Source: Bryum argenteum (Eukaryota; Streptophyta; Bryopsida; Bryales; Bryaceae). Taken from it: 64,000 nt of DNA. Below the pieces are notes generated by a model. It was not told where the DNA came from. It ran no database searches and saw nothing but the letters and a program-made list of their open reading frames with translations. Below, piece by piece: positions 13,230-23,882 of this stretch (positions within the stretch are counted from its first letter, which is position 1; each line of letters opens with the position of its first letter). The stretch lies in contig CM073329.1 of NCBI GenBank assembly GCA_037043015.1, positions 3,798,648 through 3,862,647 of the forward strand. Reading direction: 5' to 3'. The translations under genes were made by a program, and so were the position numbers.

Positions 13230-14154
13230 TTAACTGATAATGATCCTCATCTTCACCCGCGGCAAAATCCCTACGTCGTTTTCTAGAAAACACTGATTTA
13301 GCTATAGCATCTCGACGCATGCTCATTTCTAATCTAGTTGCAGACGGAGTTGAATTCCAACTTGGGACGTCGGCCTTGTATGTTGAACGCTTGTGATATT
13401 CATTTGGACTTATAGTGACATTTTGATCTTCTTAGAGTGCGGTCGAAGCAACTGCAAGTCTGCAACATCCGAGGCCGTATTCATTGTTTCTGTAACCTAA
13501 TACATATTGAAACTATCCTTGTCATTATAGTCAAATTATGCAAGATTAAACACGCAGTGACGTGAGTTGGCACATGCTCTAGCTTGCAATCCATACGCTT
13601 AAGAAGAATCGTCCAACGTAATTTTAAGATTCCATATGCACGCTCAACGCACATTCGTGAGCTTGATTGAATGAAATTTCAATTTTCTTGTTCACGATTA
13701 AAACCATGTTTACTTCCAAGATAGGGTGTCAGCATCCATGGTCGAGGTTGATAAGCAGCATCTGCTAATAGAGCATAAGGGTAAATTGACCTGTGAGACA
13801 ATATTTGCCTATGTAAGGTTTTGTGAATAGATTATAGTCGTGTATGCTGCCACACCACCCTACATCATAGTCCCAAAAATAACATGAATGATCAACAACT
13901 CCTTGGAGTAAAACCGAGTGAAATCATTTTCTGCAATAATAATCTGCTGCATGCTTTTCAGGTGCAATAATTAGAATATGACTCCCATCTATCGCTCCGG
14001 CAATGTATGGTATCCCATGGAGAGCTTCAAATCTTTCGCTAATGGTTTGCAAGCGTGATGAAGTGGGCCAACAAATAAATATATCCCGAGAAGTTTTTTT
14101 GAGAGCTTCACAAAATTCTAAAACAATTGCATGCACTGTAGATACACCAACCCT
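13230..14154 (-). pseudogene. PIF/Harbinger DDE transposase relic, C-terminal two thirds
   Basis: Read on the - strand, RVGVSTVHAIVLEF precedes GAIDGSHI, which carries the first catalytic Asp. Next come the block WDYDVGWCGSIHDYN, the second Asp in ALLADAAYQPRPWML, and the catalytic Glu in RMCVERAYGILKLRW. This is the DDE_Tnp_4 order. Stops (for instance directly after ADYYCRK) and a frameshift before ALLADAAY break the frame. The 5' part of the gene continues on the far side of a CACTA-like insertion at 16228. Confidence 0.9.
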
Positions 14155-14213
14155 CACTATAAGAAAACCATCGAATTTTAAAAGTCTTAAGATTTGGGTA
14201 GATCACTTTTAAG

Positions 14214-16222
14214 ATGTCTTGCTGTCTTGCAAAATGTCTTGTAAGATGGAAAGATATCTTGTCGTTTTAAAGATGTCTTCAAGTAGGAGTGCGGGATGAC
14301 TCGAAGACATCCAAAGATACGTGGATGTTTTATAAGTTGTCTATTAAGACATCGCGTTCGACATGAAACTGCCACGTTGGCAAGAAATTCCGGTTTGACC
14401 AAGTAAAAAATTCTGTAAGTTAACGGTACGAGGGTGAAAAGTAGCCCAGTTGTAAAAAAAAAACATGATAATGGGCAGCGGCTTGTGGGAGGACAAAAAA
14501 AGGAATTTCCACCTTTTAAATACTCTTTTGTTATATGTACATATTAATTTTATTTTGTACAACTAAAAATATCGAAATATGAATTTCATAATATTAATCT
14601 TGTAATTTCAGATTTTTTCACTAGTCCAATTTTTATAATAATATTTAAATATTATAATTTAATTTTAGATATATATCATATAAATATTTGAGATTATTTT
14701 AATAATAAATATTATCAAAATATTTTAATAAAATCAAACAATTATAAAATATTTATTATTAAATATTAAAATATTAGAATATTATTATTCAATTATTATT
14801 TAATTAGTAAAATAATTTAGTTAGCAAATATAGATATTTAAATATATACGACAATTTTCGCATATTTATGAACGAAATTATACGTGGGTATTTCATTAAT
14901 TTCATAATTTACAGCTATTTATCTACATGGTAAACAAAAGTCCACGTCGGACGAGAGTACATGTCATACAATGTCTATGCAGTGTCTTCGTGAACATTTA
15001 AATAGATGTCTTATAAAACATCTTAGAAGACATTGTGATATTGGAATGATTTTTATCAACTTTAGTGGTTAGGTCATAAGACTTTTAAGTAAAAGTAGAG
15101 GCCACACAAAGCTCATTTTTGCCTTCATTTTTAAAAAAAGTTAGTATTTAGAGTGTAGAGGCTAGGCTTTGGTTCTTCATGTAGTTAGGGTTTGCTGCCG
15201 CCGCCATAGTTAGGTCATGAGATCTTTAAGTGGAAGTAGAGGTTGGACAAAGCTCACTTCTGCCATAGTTTTTCTAAGGAATTAGTGTTTGAAGTGTAGA
15301 GAATTTCAAAAAAAAATTCATTCAATTTAAAATTATTGTTAAGTACAATAAGAGAATAGTATTTGTAGAGAGAGCCATGAAACTTGGGAGTTACTAGATT
15401 TCAAAAGCATTATGTACAAGAAACCCTTGGACTTGTAGTATTTGATTTGTTGTGAAAGAAACCCTGAAACTTGTTATAGAAGAAACCCTATGACTTACAA
15501 TATCTGCTTTGTTGTGGAAAGAACTTTGAAGCTTGATTAATTGTGGTTGATAACCTGAAAATGTCATTAGAAGTCTATGATGATGTCTGCTGGGATGTCT
15601 TAGAGCATGTTGATGAAGATGTCTAAAAGGATGTCTGATTGTGTTGATTGAATTTTGTTTTGTAGGGTGGAACATGAGCGGTCGGAGTCCCCGTATGGCG
15701 GTAAGGAAAGCTTAAAGAATACATGAACATAGAAGAAGTATGCCAAAGTAAGTGAATTGCTGTTTTTTCACAACTTCAAAGAGGCGGCAAAACACAATCT
15801 GAGGCCGCAAACAGATGTTTGTATGGATGTTTAATGATGTCTTCAACAATGTCTTCAAGGATGTTTGCCTGAATGTTTAAGCAGATGTCCGCAAGAATGT
15901 CTAATTGTGTCGATATCTTGAAGTCATGATGAAAACTATATCAACCTAGTTAGCGCAATTAAATGAAACTAAATCACAATTTTTTGCCTTTACAAACCCC
16001 TTGTTTAAATGCAGCCGATATTGACTTATTGAACATGTGCAGCGGCAGGACATGCATATGACCGTAGAGGTATCACCCACAAGCGATGTTAGTAGAGGGA
16101 CATCGTGGAGGGACATTGTCTTCGAAGACATCCTATAAAACATTTTGTGAAATATCACAAAAAACACCTCCAAAACATCCTGGCAGACATCTTCAAAAGT
16201 CAAAACATCATATAAGACATCT
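14214..16222. repeat. Dispersed GATGTCTT / AAGACATC motif array
   Basis: At least nine exact copies of the octamer occur in both orientations, near 14214, 14273, 14303, 14347, 15005, 15594, 15837, 16123 and 16214. Many one-mismatch variants (GATGTCTG, GATGTTTG) accompany them. They cluster in the two arms of the CACTA-like element, as subterminal transposase-binding motifs do in En/Spm elements. That role is inferred. Confidence 0.75.
15066..15301. repeat. Imperfect direct duplication, about 95 bp, within the CACTA-like element
   Basis: Copies at 15066-15160 and 15207-15301 share TAGGTCAT, AGTAGAGG, ACAAAGCTCA and AGTGTAGAG in the same order. A 46-bp spacer contains GCCGCCGCC. They are non-coding as far as I can see. 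Confidence 0.75.
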
Positions 16223-16227
16223 TATAG

Positions 16228-16580
16228 CCTATAGCTATGACCTATTATATACATCTTTTGTATATCAGTGGCCCAACTTGTTCACATACATATTTGAAGG
16301 TTTCTTTTGAAATCCTATACCTTCGCTTGAAAACTATATTGCTCTAGGATCCTACTAAATCAATGTCTCTATAGGGTTGATCTCGATGGTGGGACTGGAT
16401 TCTCCCTTGGAGAGATCCTCCTCTACTATAATCAAGTAATAAATGTTGTATTAAGAATATAGCACTTTGTTCTAAACTTGAGTGGTTTTTCAATGTAATT
16501 GGAGATGTAAAAAATGATGCAATAAAAGATGCAAATTGTAAAAGCATAGCTACAATAAGCTTTCTGCGATGTGGATTCAT
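16228..16580 (-). pseudogene. Harbinger transposase relic, N-terminal part
   Basis: The - strand frame opens with MNPHRRKLIVAMLLQF at 16580 and runs to PYRDIDLV, then a stop. It continues FKRRYRISKETFKYVCEQVG and GPLIYKR, resembling the region upstream of the catalytic core in PIF/Harbinger transposases. It joins the C-terminal relic after removal of the CACTA-like insertion. About 25-30 residues expected between these blocks appear to be missing. Confidence 0.7.
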
Positions 16581-17865
16581 GGTGGCGTTATAAAATTTAG
16601 AATATATAATTTAACATATTGTGATTGCACAACAAAGTATAGTATACAATATATACCCTATATAATCCATCTTATTGATAGTAATATAATGTACACATCC
16701 ATATTATTACCACTAAACTCCTACTTACTTTAGAGTTAAGTAAAAAATAAGTATTTATTTATAAAACCCTAAACTCAAAGTATGTGTTGTACATAGTAAA
16801 AGTAAGGAGTTTTTCTTGTTTAACTTCCCTTCATTTGTAACCCTACTATTTTAAGTGCATTAAAACCATAGTCCTCAAGAACAAAATAATGTTATTAATA
16901 AATTATACTCTAATGAATTACACCTTAATAAATAAGTAATAGTTTGCATCTTGTTAATTTCCGAGAACCATAGTCTTCTATTGATTCCCAAAAACAAGTT
17001 TTAAAATTATATTTCAAAGTGGCCTAGTAATAATATCAGGGAATGTTATAAAAGTAAAATCTATCAATGATATATTCCATTATAAGTGATAGTATATATT
17101 TACAAGAATTACCCCAAATTTTGCTTATAATTCACAGAAGACAAAGCAGTAAGTGTTGTTAATTGATTGATGTTAACCAACATTGTAATAAACCCCTAAA
17201 GTTCTTTGCGTTGTTGGCAAAATACAACATCATGACAATATTACTGAGAGAATAAATTGGAAGATATAGAATGTTTGGAGTAAAGATCTTCATCTTAACT
17301 TTCAAGGCTACCCTTTAAAGCAAGAATGTATAGAAAATGCAATTTGGGTGAAGATGTATAAAACCCTCTCAAGTAAAAATCTAAAAATTTTGACCCTGCT
17401 AGTTTTACAAGATCACCCTATTTGGGCATAAATATAAACTGTACATCACCGCACAACAAGTGAGTTGTCATGGAACACTCATATGGTTTTTACTCTGTAG
17501 TGAAATAATAGTATGTATATTACTCCTTGTAATTGAAGGGTACATGAAGGAAAGTCTCAAGACGTCCAGTAGAGCAGTCTGAAACCATTCACTGGATGAA
17601 CAAAAAGATAGATGACATGGCAAGTTCCCTTCCCAATGTAATGGACAAGATGGTGGACATCCCGTTTTGTGGTCGTCCCAGTCTAAACCAGGCCTTAGTT
17701 CACATTCGAATATTTTTGTTCAAAGATTGGGTATACACTTAAAGTTGTCAAAGATACTACCTCCCGTTTTCATACTTGAGCCCAGCTGCAAGAAATCCTC
17801 TTACTATTGCCTCATCTTGCAAATCCTGGAAGATACATTTGAAAGAGAGTTGAGAGCGAGGGGGA

Positions 17866-18055
17866 TGGTAGAAACATATTCCACTCTCGACTTACGTATT
17901 CGTACATTCATCTGTCCACTCCATAGATTACATTTATTCATATTGTTGACGATATTGTTGACGGTGCTCACGTGTGTGTGCAATCCTAATAAGACACTAC
18001 ACACTAGCGCAGTCGTTTGATGCTTAGTCTGTGTAAGTCACAGAGTCGTTTAAGA
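17866..18055 (+). repeat. 3' LTR of the copia element
   Basis: It begins TGGTAGAAACATATTCC, directly after the polypurine tract GAGAGCGAGGGGGA (17852-17865). It ends GTTTAAGA before the TGATT target duplication. It aligns along its whole length to 4478-4668 with many substitutions and small indels. Confidence 0.92.
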
Positions 18056-18060
18056 TGATT

Positions 18061-19753
18061 CGCATCACTTCCTTTTGTGTTGTTGTGTGAAGAATTTTTA
18101 AAAACTTACAATGGATTGATAAGTCGTCCCTCTACTTCAACAAGAAGAGTAAATATGTGTGAGCTTAGCAACTAGTGCATGAGAGATACCACTCAATTTG
18201 TCATGTACCACCCTTCAATCTCCAATGCAACATTGTGAAAGTGCATAAAGTTACATGTAATGGGGTGCTTCGCGATAGTTATGAAGAGGCTTGCCATCAC
18301 CATATGCATAGTAATGAAAAATTCTGAAAATTTTAGGACTGATCACTCCAACCAATATCGAGATTATTGAGGATGAATAACTAATGTATGGGCTTAAGCT
18401 TGGCAATGCCACAATTAATCATTTAACTACAACAAACACCTTGTATGTACACTTATGCTTAATTGTAGCCCCAAATTTTAGATTCAAATCCTTTATCTAG
18501 GTTGTTTGACCACAGAGAGTGCTTTTGGCTTTTGAGAATAGTTAGGAAGTCAAAGTAGAAAGTGTAAAATTCATTGATAACTTTAAATATGAATCTAAAA
18601 TGCATATACATTTCTTTTTTATGAGATTCTATTAACCAATTTTTATGATCTTGGATTTTTCCAAAATATGAAATATTTTGTTCAATGGTGATACTATACG
18701 ACTTTGAAGTGTAACATCATAATTTCACACTTGTAAAAATGGAAGCTTTCCATTATTAGTTGAAATGCAAATATAATGGTCTAATATGGATCAAATTGTA
18801 TAAAAAATGATATGTAATGACTTCATACAAAGAACTCCAAACATGTTTCAAGGCCGGTGTCATTAAAGGTGTCGAAAGGGAAAACACATGCCCTCTCATA
18901 ATTTTCATAGTGGCTATGCTCATAGTGGCTGCTATACAAGAAAACCATAAGTAAAAATTGTCCAGATGCATGCTAAAACAAACTTCTTAACTTCTACAAC
19001 AAGTAAATGGGCATTACTACAAACTTCTTTACTTCTACAAGAAGTAAATGGGCATTACTTGCTCCCTCATATATTGAGTTTTGTCTGAAAATATGATAAT
19101 CAATTTCACAAGTAGACATGAGAATGAGAAGTAGACTCAAGGATGAACACTTCTCGAGTGAAATACCAAAGCATTAGTAGGCCAAAACTTCTGCTACTTT
19201 CTTAGTAAGAAAGTGACCATTCACAATGTGATTTAAAAAAGAGAATACAATTAGAAAAGGTCGGTATTGTCTACCTCGGAAAAAACATCACCAAGTTCTC
19301 TATCAATCACACAATAAGTAATAATGGAAACCTGAACAACCTCAGACTAAACATGATCAAACCGGCTTTGACAAGATAGCAAGTTCTATTGCATTAACTG
19401 GGCTGGTATCCATTCCTGAATCTGCACAAACTGAACACACTTCTTGACAGTTTGTTCAAGTCTCCCTGCTTCAAAGATCCCTGAACTCCTCCGTCCTTGC
19501 ACTAATCATCCGGTCCTTATCGGATGGTTAAACAACCAGGCCTATCGATTCCCAGTTTAACATGATCACTCAAAATCTTCCTTCAAAACTCAGCAGTCGA
19601 GTGGATGTCTGCAAACAGCTAAACATCTTCTCGCTACTCGATGATTTCTGAACTTGTTTTCTTTAGACGCTCAATCCGGAGCTACTGTACATATAGAGTT
19701 TGAGATAGCCCACCCTGCAGATAAGAGCAAAACTGCACAAAAAAACCTCGAGA
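18061..19753. other. Intergenic; 41-bp tandem duplication, no gene seen
   Basis: AT-rich sequence contains only short reading frames. At 18980-19060 two units of 41 and 40 bp sharing AAACTTCTT, ACTTCTACAA and AAGTAAATGGGCATTACT lie in tandem. The last few hundred bases before 19754 probably include the 3' untranslated region of the SF3b2 gene. Confidence 0.6.
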
Positions 19754-21589
19754 TCAGAACTTGAAATCCTTCTGCTTCTTCGATTTCCCGTCCTTCTCGT
19801 GCTCTTTGCGTTTCCGCTTCTTCTCCCTTTCTGCGACCATGTCACTGAAGTCTTCGTGTCGCGTTGCCTCTTTAGCCACGTGACTAGCCTCCTCATACTT
19901 AGCAGCCAGGGCATCATCGTCAAGCCCTTCCAACTCTTCAGGTCGGAGAGTAATCTCCACTTTGTCTGTTCTCTGGCTCTTCAGCAGATCCACACCCTTC
20001 TTCCCAGTACCCTTATCTGCAGATGGTAATACATACACATGACTCGTCCCCAACAAAGTGCCTTGTTGAGCTCGCTCCTCTTTCTCCTCCAGTACCTGGT
20101 ATAGCTGCTTCTCAGGTGCATCTTTTCTTTGAGCCTTTCGAAGGTCGATGACATCGGGGGTCTCCACACCCGTCGGTGTTGTGGAAATGGTCTCAACAGA
20201 TGCAACACCATCTGCCATTTCGTCTTCTCCAAGCTCAGCTTCATCCTCTTCTTCTTCCTCCTCCTCTTCTTCTTCCTCTTCCTCGTCTAGGTCACCCCAG
20301 TGCTTTGTTCGATCTACAGGCTCATCATCGTACGCATCAGGCTTCACACGATGCACGCCGAACACATCTCCATACAATGGCCGCCCGAACTCATCCACAG
20401 GGGGCTTGCCCCACCCTCCTGCATGATATCCAAAAGAAGCACCCTCGGGAATCGGAGCATTCAATCCAGGAATCTGCAAGTGAGGATATGACGGAGGAGG
20501 TCCGTATCTCTGCATGTTGATCAGCCATGGAGGAGGTGCACCATCTGGCATGCCGAGTGCTTCCTTGAGCTCGGGGGAGATTTGCCCAGGTCTCATCTCC
20601 CTCAACTTCACCTCAAACTCCTTTCCCTCGTGATAAAGATCGCCATGGCGAGAGAGCTTCGGCTTCGTTTGATACTTGAAAAAAGCATCATGAAGCACCT
20701 GATAATCGATGTCCATCTTCCCCATCTTCGGCTGCATCTTCTCCCTCTGCTTCTGCTTCAGCTTCTTACTATCTTCCTTCTCAATGTAAGCCTGTCTAAT
20801 CTTCTCAATTCCTGTCGCGGCAATGAAATCCGGAAGCTGAAATGGCTGCTTCTCGATACCACGCTTCCCCTGAAGAAACTTTCGCTTCTGAGACCAATGC
20901 CTGGGAACAGGAACTGTATTGCGATAGCCTTTCAAGAAAACTAAAAGACGTGGATCTGCAGCTGTTGCATCCCAAACCTCAACAACATCAGGCTTCATCG
21001 ATTGTTGCTTCAGCTCGGCTAGCTTCATCCTCCTCTGCATCTTCTTCTTCTTGTTCGATAGGGCTTTCTCTTTATCCTTGTCATCAGCATCGGAGTCGTC
21101 GGAATCATCCGAGTCATCCCCGCGTTTTTTCTTGAGCTCATCTATTCGAGTCCCCTCAATCTCGACGCTCTTGGACAGTTCCCCGGTCTCTAACGGCACA
21201 AATTTATCGAAGATCCTCTGAAAATCCTCCATGAGCGGGTTCATGAAACCGTCAGCGTCCCCGAAGTCAGGCTTCTCGATAACATACTCGACCTCGACCT
21301 TCTCTTCCTGCTCGTCCATGGTGTCTTCGTCCTTTTCGCTGCCATCGTCAGTCTCATCAGGCTTCTGCTCTTTCTTGCCGGACTTCTTTTTCTTACTGCG
21401 CCGCTTGCGACGCCGCTCAGCTTCCCTGGCCTTTCGCCCTGTGGCAGCGTCCTTCTTCTCGGCTCCTCCTCCGTTTGCCACAACCTGGATAGCATCGGAA
21501 CCGTCTCCATTCTCCACAACAGGAATTGTATCAGGCTTGCCGTTGGCCGTATCAGCTGGCAAGGGCCCATTCTCCAAGGATGCTGCCAT
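19754..21589 (-). CDS. SF3B2: Splicing factor 3B subunit 2 (SF3b145/SAP145 homologue)
   Basis: The gene encodes a 611-residue nuclear protein of the U2 snRNP SF3b complex, which helps U2 recognise the branch point. Plant homologues have a similar length; the animal protein is longer. After an acidic and lysine-rich N-terminus (basic cluster about 52-75), a DUF382 domain spans about 188-315 and includes VPVPRHWSQKRKFLQGKRG. A PSP proline-rich domain follows at about 330-380 (PGQISPELKEALGMPDG, PPPWLINMQRYGPPPSYPH). Then come YHAGGWGKPPVDEFGRPLYG, a poly-Glu stretch at about 435-450, and a lysine-rich C-terminal nuclear signal. The start gives a complete family N-terminus, with stops upstream. 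The whole gene is one open frame with no intron, which is notable. A 74-bp minisatellite lies just upstream. Confidence 0.97.
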   Translation of the reverse strand: MAASLENGPLPADTANGKPDTIPVVENGDGSDAIQVVANGGGAEKKDAATGRKAREAERRRKRRSKKKKSGKKEQKPDETDDGSEKDEDTMDEQEEKVEVEYVIEKPDFGDADGFMNPLMEDFQRIFDKFVPLETGELSKSVEIEGTRIDELKKKRGDDSDDSDDSDADDKDKEKALSNKKKKMQRRMKLAELKQQSMKPDVVEVWDATAADPRLLVFLKGYRNTVPVPRHWSQKRKFLQGKRGIEKQPFQLPDFIAATGIEKIRQAYIEKEDSKKLKQKQREKMQPKMGKMDIDYQVLHDAFFKYQTKPKLSRHGDLYHEGKEFEVKLREMRPGQISPELKEALGMPDGAPPPWLINMQRYGPPPSYPHLQIPGLNAPIPEGASFGYHAGGWGKPPVDEFGRPLYGDVFGVHRVKPDAYDDEPVDRTKHWGDLDEEEEEEEEEEEEEDEAELGEDEMADGVASVETISTTPTGVETPDVIDLRKAQRKDAPEKQLYQVLEEKEERAQQGTLLGTSHVYVLPSADKGTGKKGVDLLKSQRTDKVEITLRPEELEGLDDDALAAKYEEASHVAKEATRHEDFSDMVAEREKKRKRKEHEKDGKSKKQKDFKF

Positions 21590-21655
21590 CGTTACAATCG
21601 CATAGTAAAACCCTAACTTGATCTCTCAAAGGAAAAAAAAAATTAAAAAAAAAAT

Positions 21656-22081
21656 CACCTCCTTCGCACTCAAACCCGAAATCCTACTCCCTGCTTATCA
21701 GCTGAAAAGCTCTCGATAAAAATCTTCACCTCCCTCAACTCAAACCCCAAACCCTGGTTCCTGCTTATCGATTGGAAAACTCTCGCGGACAGAAATTCTT
21801 CAACTCCCTCTTACTAAAACCCCGAGCCCTATTTCCTGCTTTCGAACTGGAAAACTCTCTCGGCGAATTTTCTTCACCTCCCTCGCACTCAAACCCCAAA
21901 TCCTAATTACTGCTGATCAACTGGAAATCTCTCTCGGAAAAGAATGCTTCACCTCCCTCACAGTAAAACCCCCAATCCTAGTTCCTGCTGATCGACTAAG
22001 AAACTCTTTTGGCAAAAGTTTCTTCTTCACCTTCGTCGCACTAAAACCCCGAATCCTAATTCCTGCTTATCAACTGGAAAT
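21656..22081. repeat. Minisatellite of about 74 bp x 5.8 in the SF3b2 upstream/leader region
   Basis: Units start near 21656, 21726, 21800, 21874, 21949 and 22027, with spacings of 70-78 bp. Each carries TCACCTCCCTC, then ACTCAAACCCC or ACTAAAACCCC, then TCCTGCTTATCAACTGGAAA, with CTCTCTCGG in most copies. The array begins 67 bp upstream of the SF3b2 start codon. On the gene strand it is G-rich and purine-rich (GGGGTTT). It may lie within the 5' leader or core promoter; this is not proven. Confidence 0.88.
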
Positions 22082-22414
22082 GTGAACCGAAAGAAGGGTT
22101 TTCGGGCCAAACGAAGGGTTTAAGAGCCGAAAGTGGCCAAGCCATTGATGGGACCTATTTAGGACAAATTCCTCAATTATGATTGGTCCATTTCTTGAAA
22201 TAGGCCCCAAGGGTTTTACTAAGGGCCTCTTTACACTAGAGGCGAGAGGCCGTGAGGAGAGAAATTTCAGCCAATGGGAGGCGTAAAAACCGAGAAGACC
22301 AAAGAATATCACTTTACACCCGAAATTTTCAGCCCTAGGGACAAAAAGAGGAGAAAATGACATGGACAGCACTTTTGTCCTTCGTGGCAGCAAAAAGGCA
22401 CATTTTTGATGGCC

Positions 22415-22468
22415 CCCGGATTTTGCGTCAGGCCCACCTCAAGAGGTGGGCCTGACGCAAAATCCGGG
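22415..22468. repeat. Perfect 26-bp palindrome with 2-bp spacer
   Basis: The arm 22415-22440 starts CCCGGATTTTGCGTCAGG. It is followed by AA and by its exact reverse complement (22443-22468, ending GCAAAATCCGGG). As RNA or single strand it would form a 26-bp hairpin. It lies at the centre of the surrounding inverted-repeat element. Confidence 0.95.
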
Positions 22469-22532
22469 AGGCCGTTTGGCCAAAATTCTCACGGCCAATT
22501 AATTTCATTATTTTAAGAATATTTCAGAACGG

Positions 22533-22585
22533 TGTGAACAGTGAAATCAGCACTTTAATTTGTGAACAGTGAAATCAGCACTTTA
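22533..22585. repeat. Direct repeat, 25 bp x 2
   Basis: The 25-bp block beginning TGTGAACAGTGAAATCAGC occurs twice, separated by ATT. It lies in the right half of the foldback element. Confidence 0.9.
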
Positions 22586-22713
22586 TTTTGTGGCCCCTTC
22601 TCACTTTGCACTATATCCAAAGGCCGTCAAGTTCAAAGGTTGGCTTCTCAAGGATGAGCCACGGCCCATGTGAGGTTTTCTCCACGGCCTCTCGTCTCTA
22701 GTGTAAAGAGGCC

Positions 22714-23882
22714 GTAAGTGGAGTCAAGGCCAATTTTTCTGAATTACATTATAATTGGTGGGGGACTAGTAAAGACACAGCCCTTGCTCCAAAAAATGAG
22801 AGATACAAGAATGAAAAACCAATTCATTTATAACTTGTCAGTGTAGAATTTTATGAATTTTAAATGAAGAAAAAGAGATGTAGATGAGTAAAAGTTAGAA
22901 TTCAATGAAAAATCTAAGGAATGGAAAATCTTTGAAAAGTAAGAATAATATTTTGTGACAACCAAAAGTTAACTACATACAGATATTAAAATAGAAGTAA
23001 ACCATAGTAAATTGGTGTCATTTTTCATTATGGAAATATGGTTCTTCATATTTCAAAATGTCTCATTTTCCATTAGCTCAAAACCAAACTTGTTACTTTA
23101 CTACATTACCACATGTTGTTAATACATTCAAAAATAATTGCAGAAGTCAAATTGAATGAGATTTTTTCTAAAAAAATACTTCTTTGTGTGGTAAAGAAGA
23201 TTATTTCTTTTTTTTTAAAGATATGATCCAACTATTTAAGAATAGTTGATTAATTGGCTGCATATGGTCAAACGTGATATCAGCCTATAGTAGTTACGGG
23301 GGATGACAAGATGTCACACTGATGACTAATACAACATACATGCTTCTTTGTGGGCTAGTTGTTAACTTGAAGTTACATCATAGATTACCTATTTGGGAGA
23401 TAAAGACGACTTAAATAATCTCAATCTTGAATGAAATTAATTGTCCAGTGCCTAATAATTGCAACTACAGTATTATAAAACTCAAATTATAGAAGCTCCA
23501 ACAACACAACCACAACATTGAAGCAAAACATTGCTCTAAATGAGTTGTTAATCTCTTCTATTTTAGCAAATATAATAGGTTTTGTGTGTCCAAGTATAGT
23601 CGAGTATTGGCCATTAACGAAGTCCTCTTTAACAGATTTTTTCTCAAAACTTTGAAAATTCAATGTGAATTCAAAAATGATCATATTTGGATTCCGTAAA
23701 GTTTGTTGAAATCAACATGTACTACAATATTATAATAAATATTAATGCCATTTTGTGATATCATAATTCAACATATTACAAATACTTCATACACCACCTC
23801 CCATTGACTACTCTTCCCTTTTGTTTGCTTACAATGTACATTTTAATGGCAGATTCAAAATGAGCTTCCCAAATTTTTCATC
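22714..23882. other. Intergenic AT-rich sequence, no gene seen
   Basis: There are no reading frames with recognisable content and no clear repeats. The stretch separates the foldback element from the left inverted repeat of the large MULE-like unit. Confidence 0.5.

Larger units (their letters stand above)
14155..16227. mobile_element. CACTA-like non-autonomous element inserted in the Harbinger transposase
   Basis: The left end reads CACTATAAGAAAACC and the right end reads TCTTATAG, so both share CTATAAGA in inverted orientation. The trinucleotide CCT directly precedes the left end (14152-14154) and follows the right end (16228-16230). A 3-bp duplication is typical of CACTA elements. Removing the segment and one CCT rejoins the - strand transposase frame at SYRVGVSTV, which strongly supports these limits. 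The right terminus lacks the last two bases expected for a CACTA end. No transposase is recognised inside; the body is repeat-rich. Confidence 0.85.
9707..17694. mobile_element. PIF/Harbinger DNA transposon nested in the copia element
   Basis: The left end GGCCCGGTTCAGACTGAGAC and the inverted right end GGCCTGGTTTAGACTGGGAC match at 17 of 20 bases. Both are flanked by the TTA trinucleotide (9704-9706 and 17695-17697), the TWA target duplication expected for PIF/Harbinger. Inside are the two genes this superfamily normally carries, in divergent orientation: a Myb/SANT-like protein (+, about 11578-12740) and a DDE transposase (-, about 13230-16580). Both are disabled by stops. The CACTA-like insertion 14155-16227 splits the transposase. 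Removing the element rejoins the copia 3' region with its polypurine tract and LTR. Confidence 0.93.
4478..18055 (+). mobile_element. Degenerate Ty1/copia LTR retrotransposon carrying nested insertions
   Basis: The element is delimited by two similar LTRs of about 190 bp and by the identical 5-bp target duplication TGATT at 4473-4477 and 18056-18060. A primer-binding site TGGTATCAGAGC lies directly after the 5' LTR. A purine-rich tract precedes the 3' LTR. The gag-pol remnants run in copia order (gag, protease, integrase, RT, RNase H) on the + strand between 4764 and about 9340. Without the 8-kb Harbinger insertion (9707-17694) and the small CACTA-like insertion (5914-6150), the element is about 5.4 kb, a normal copia length. 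The LTRs differ at many positions with indels, so this is an old, inactive copy. Confidence 0.93.
22224..22713. mobile_element. Foldback/MITE-like element with long terminal inverted repeats
   Basis: The left end GGCCTCTTTACACTAGAG continues into CGAGAGGCCGTG. The right end is its inverse (CACGGCCTCTCG, then CTCTAGTGTAAAGAGGCC) with about one mismatch over 30 bp. The 490-bp body has no coding potential. A perfect palindrome sits at its midpoint. Flanks contain TAAG on both sides at slightly different distances, so a target duplication is uncertain and the superfamily cannot be assigned. Confidence 0.82.

Noticed and set aside
15570-16220. CRISPR-like spaced repeats (GATGTCTT)
   Set aside because: Spacing is irregular, the motif is short and occurs in both orientations inside a plant transposon; not a CRISPR array.
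20148-20520. Ser/Leu-rich + strand frames opposite SF3b2
   Set aside because: They are antisense shadows of the SF3b2 acidic stretch (GAG/GAA read as CTC/TTC) and have no independent support.
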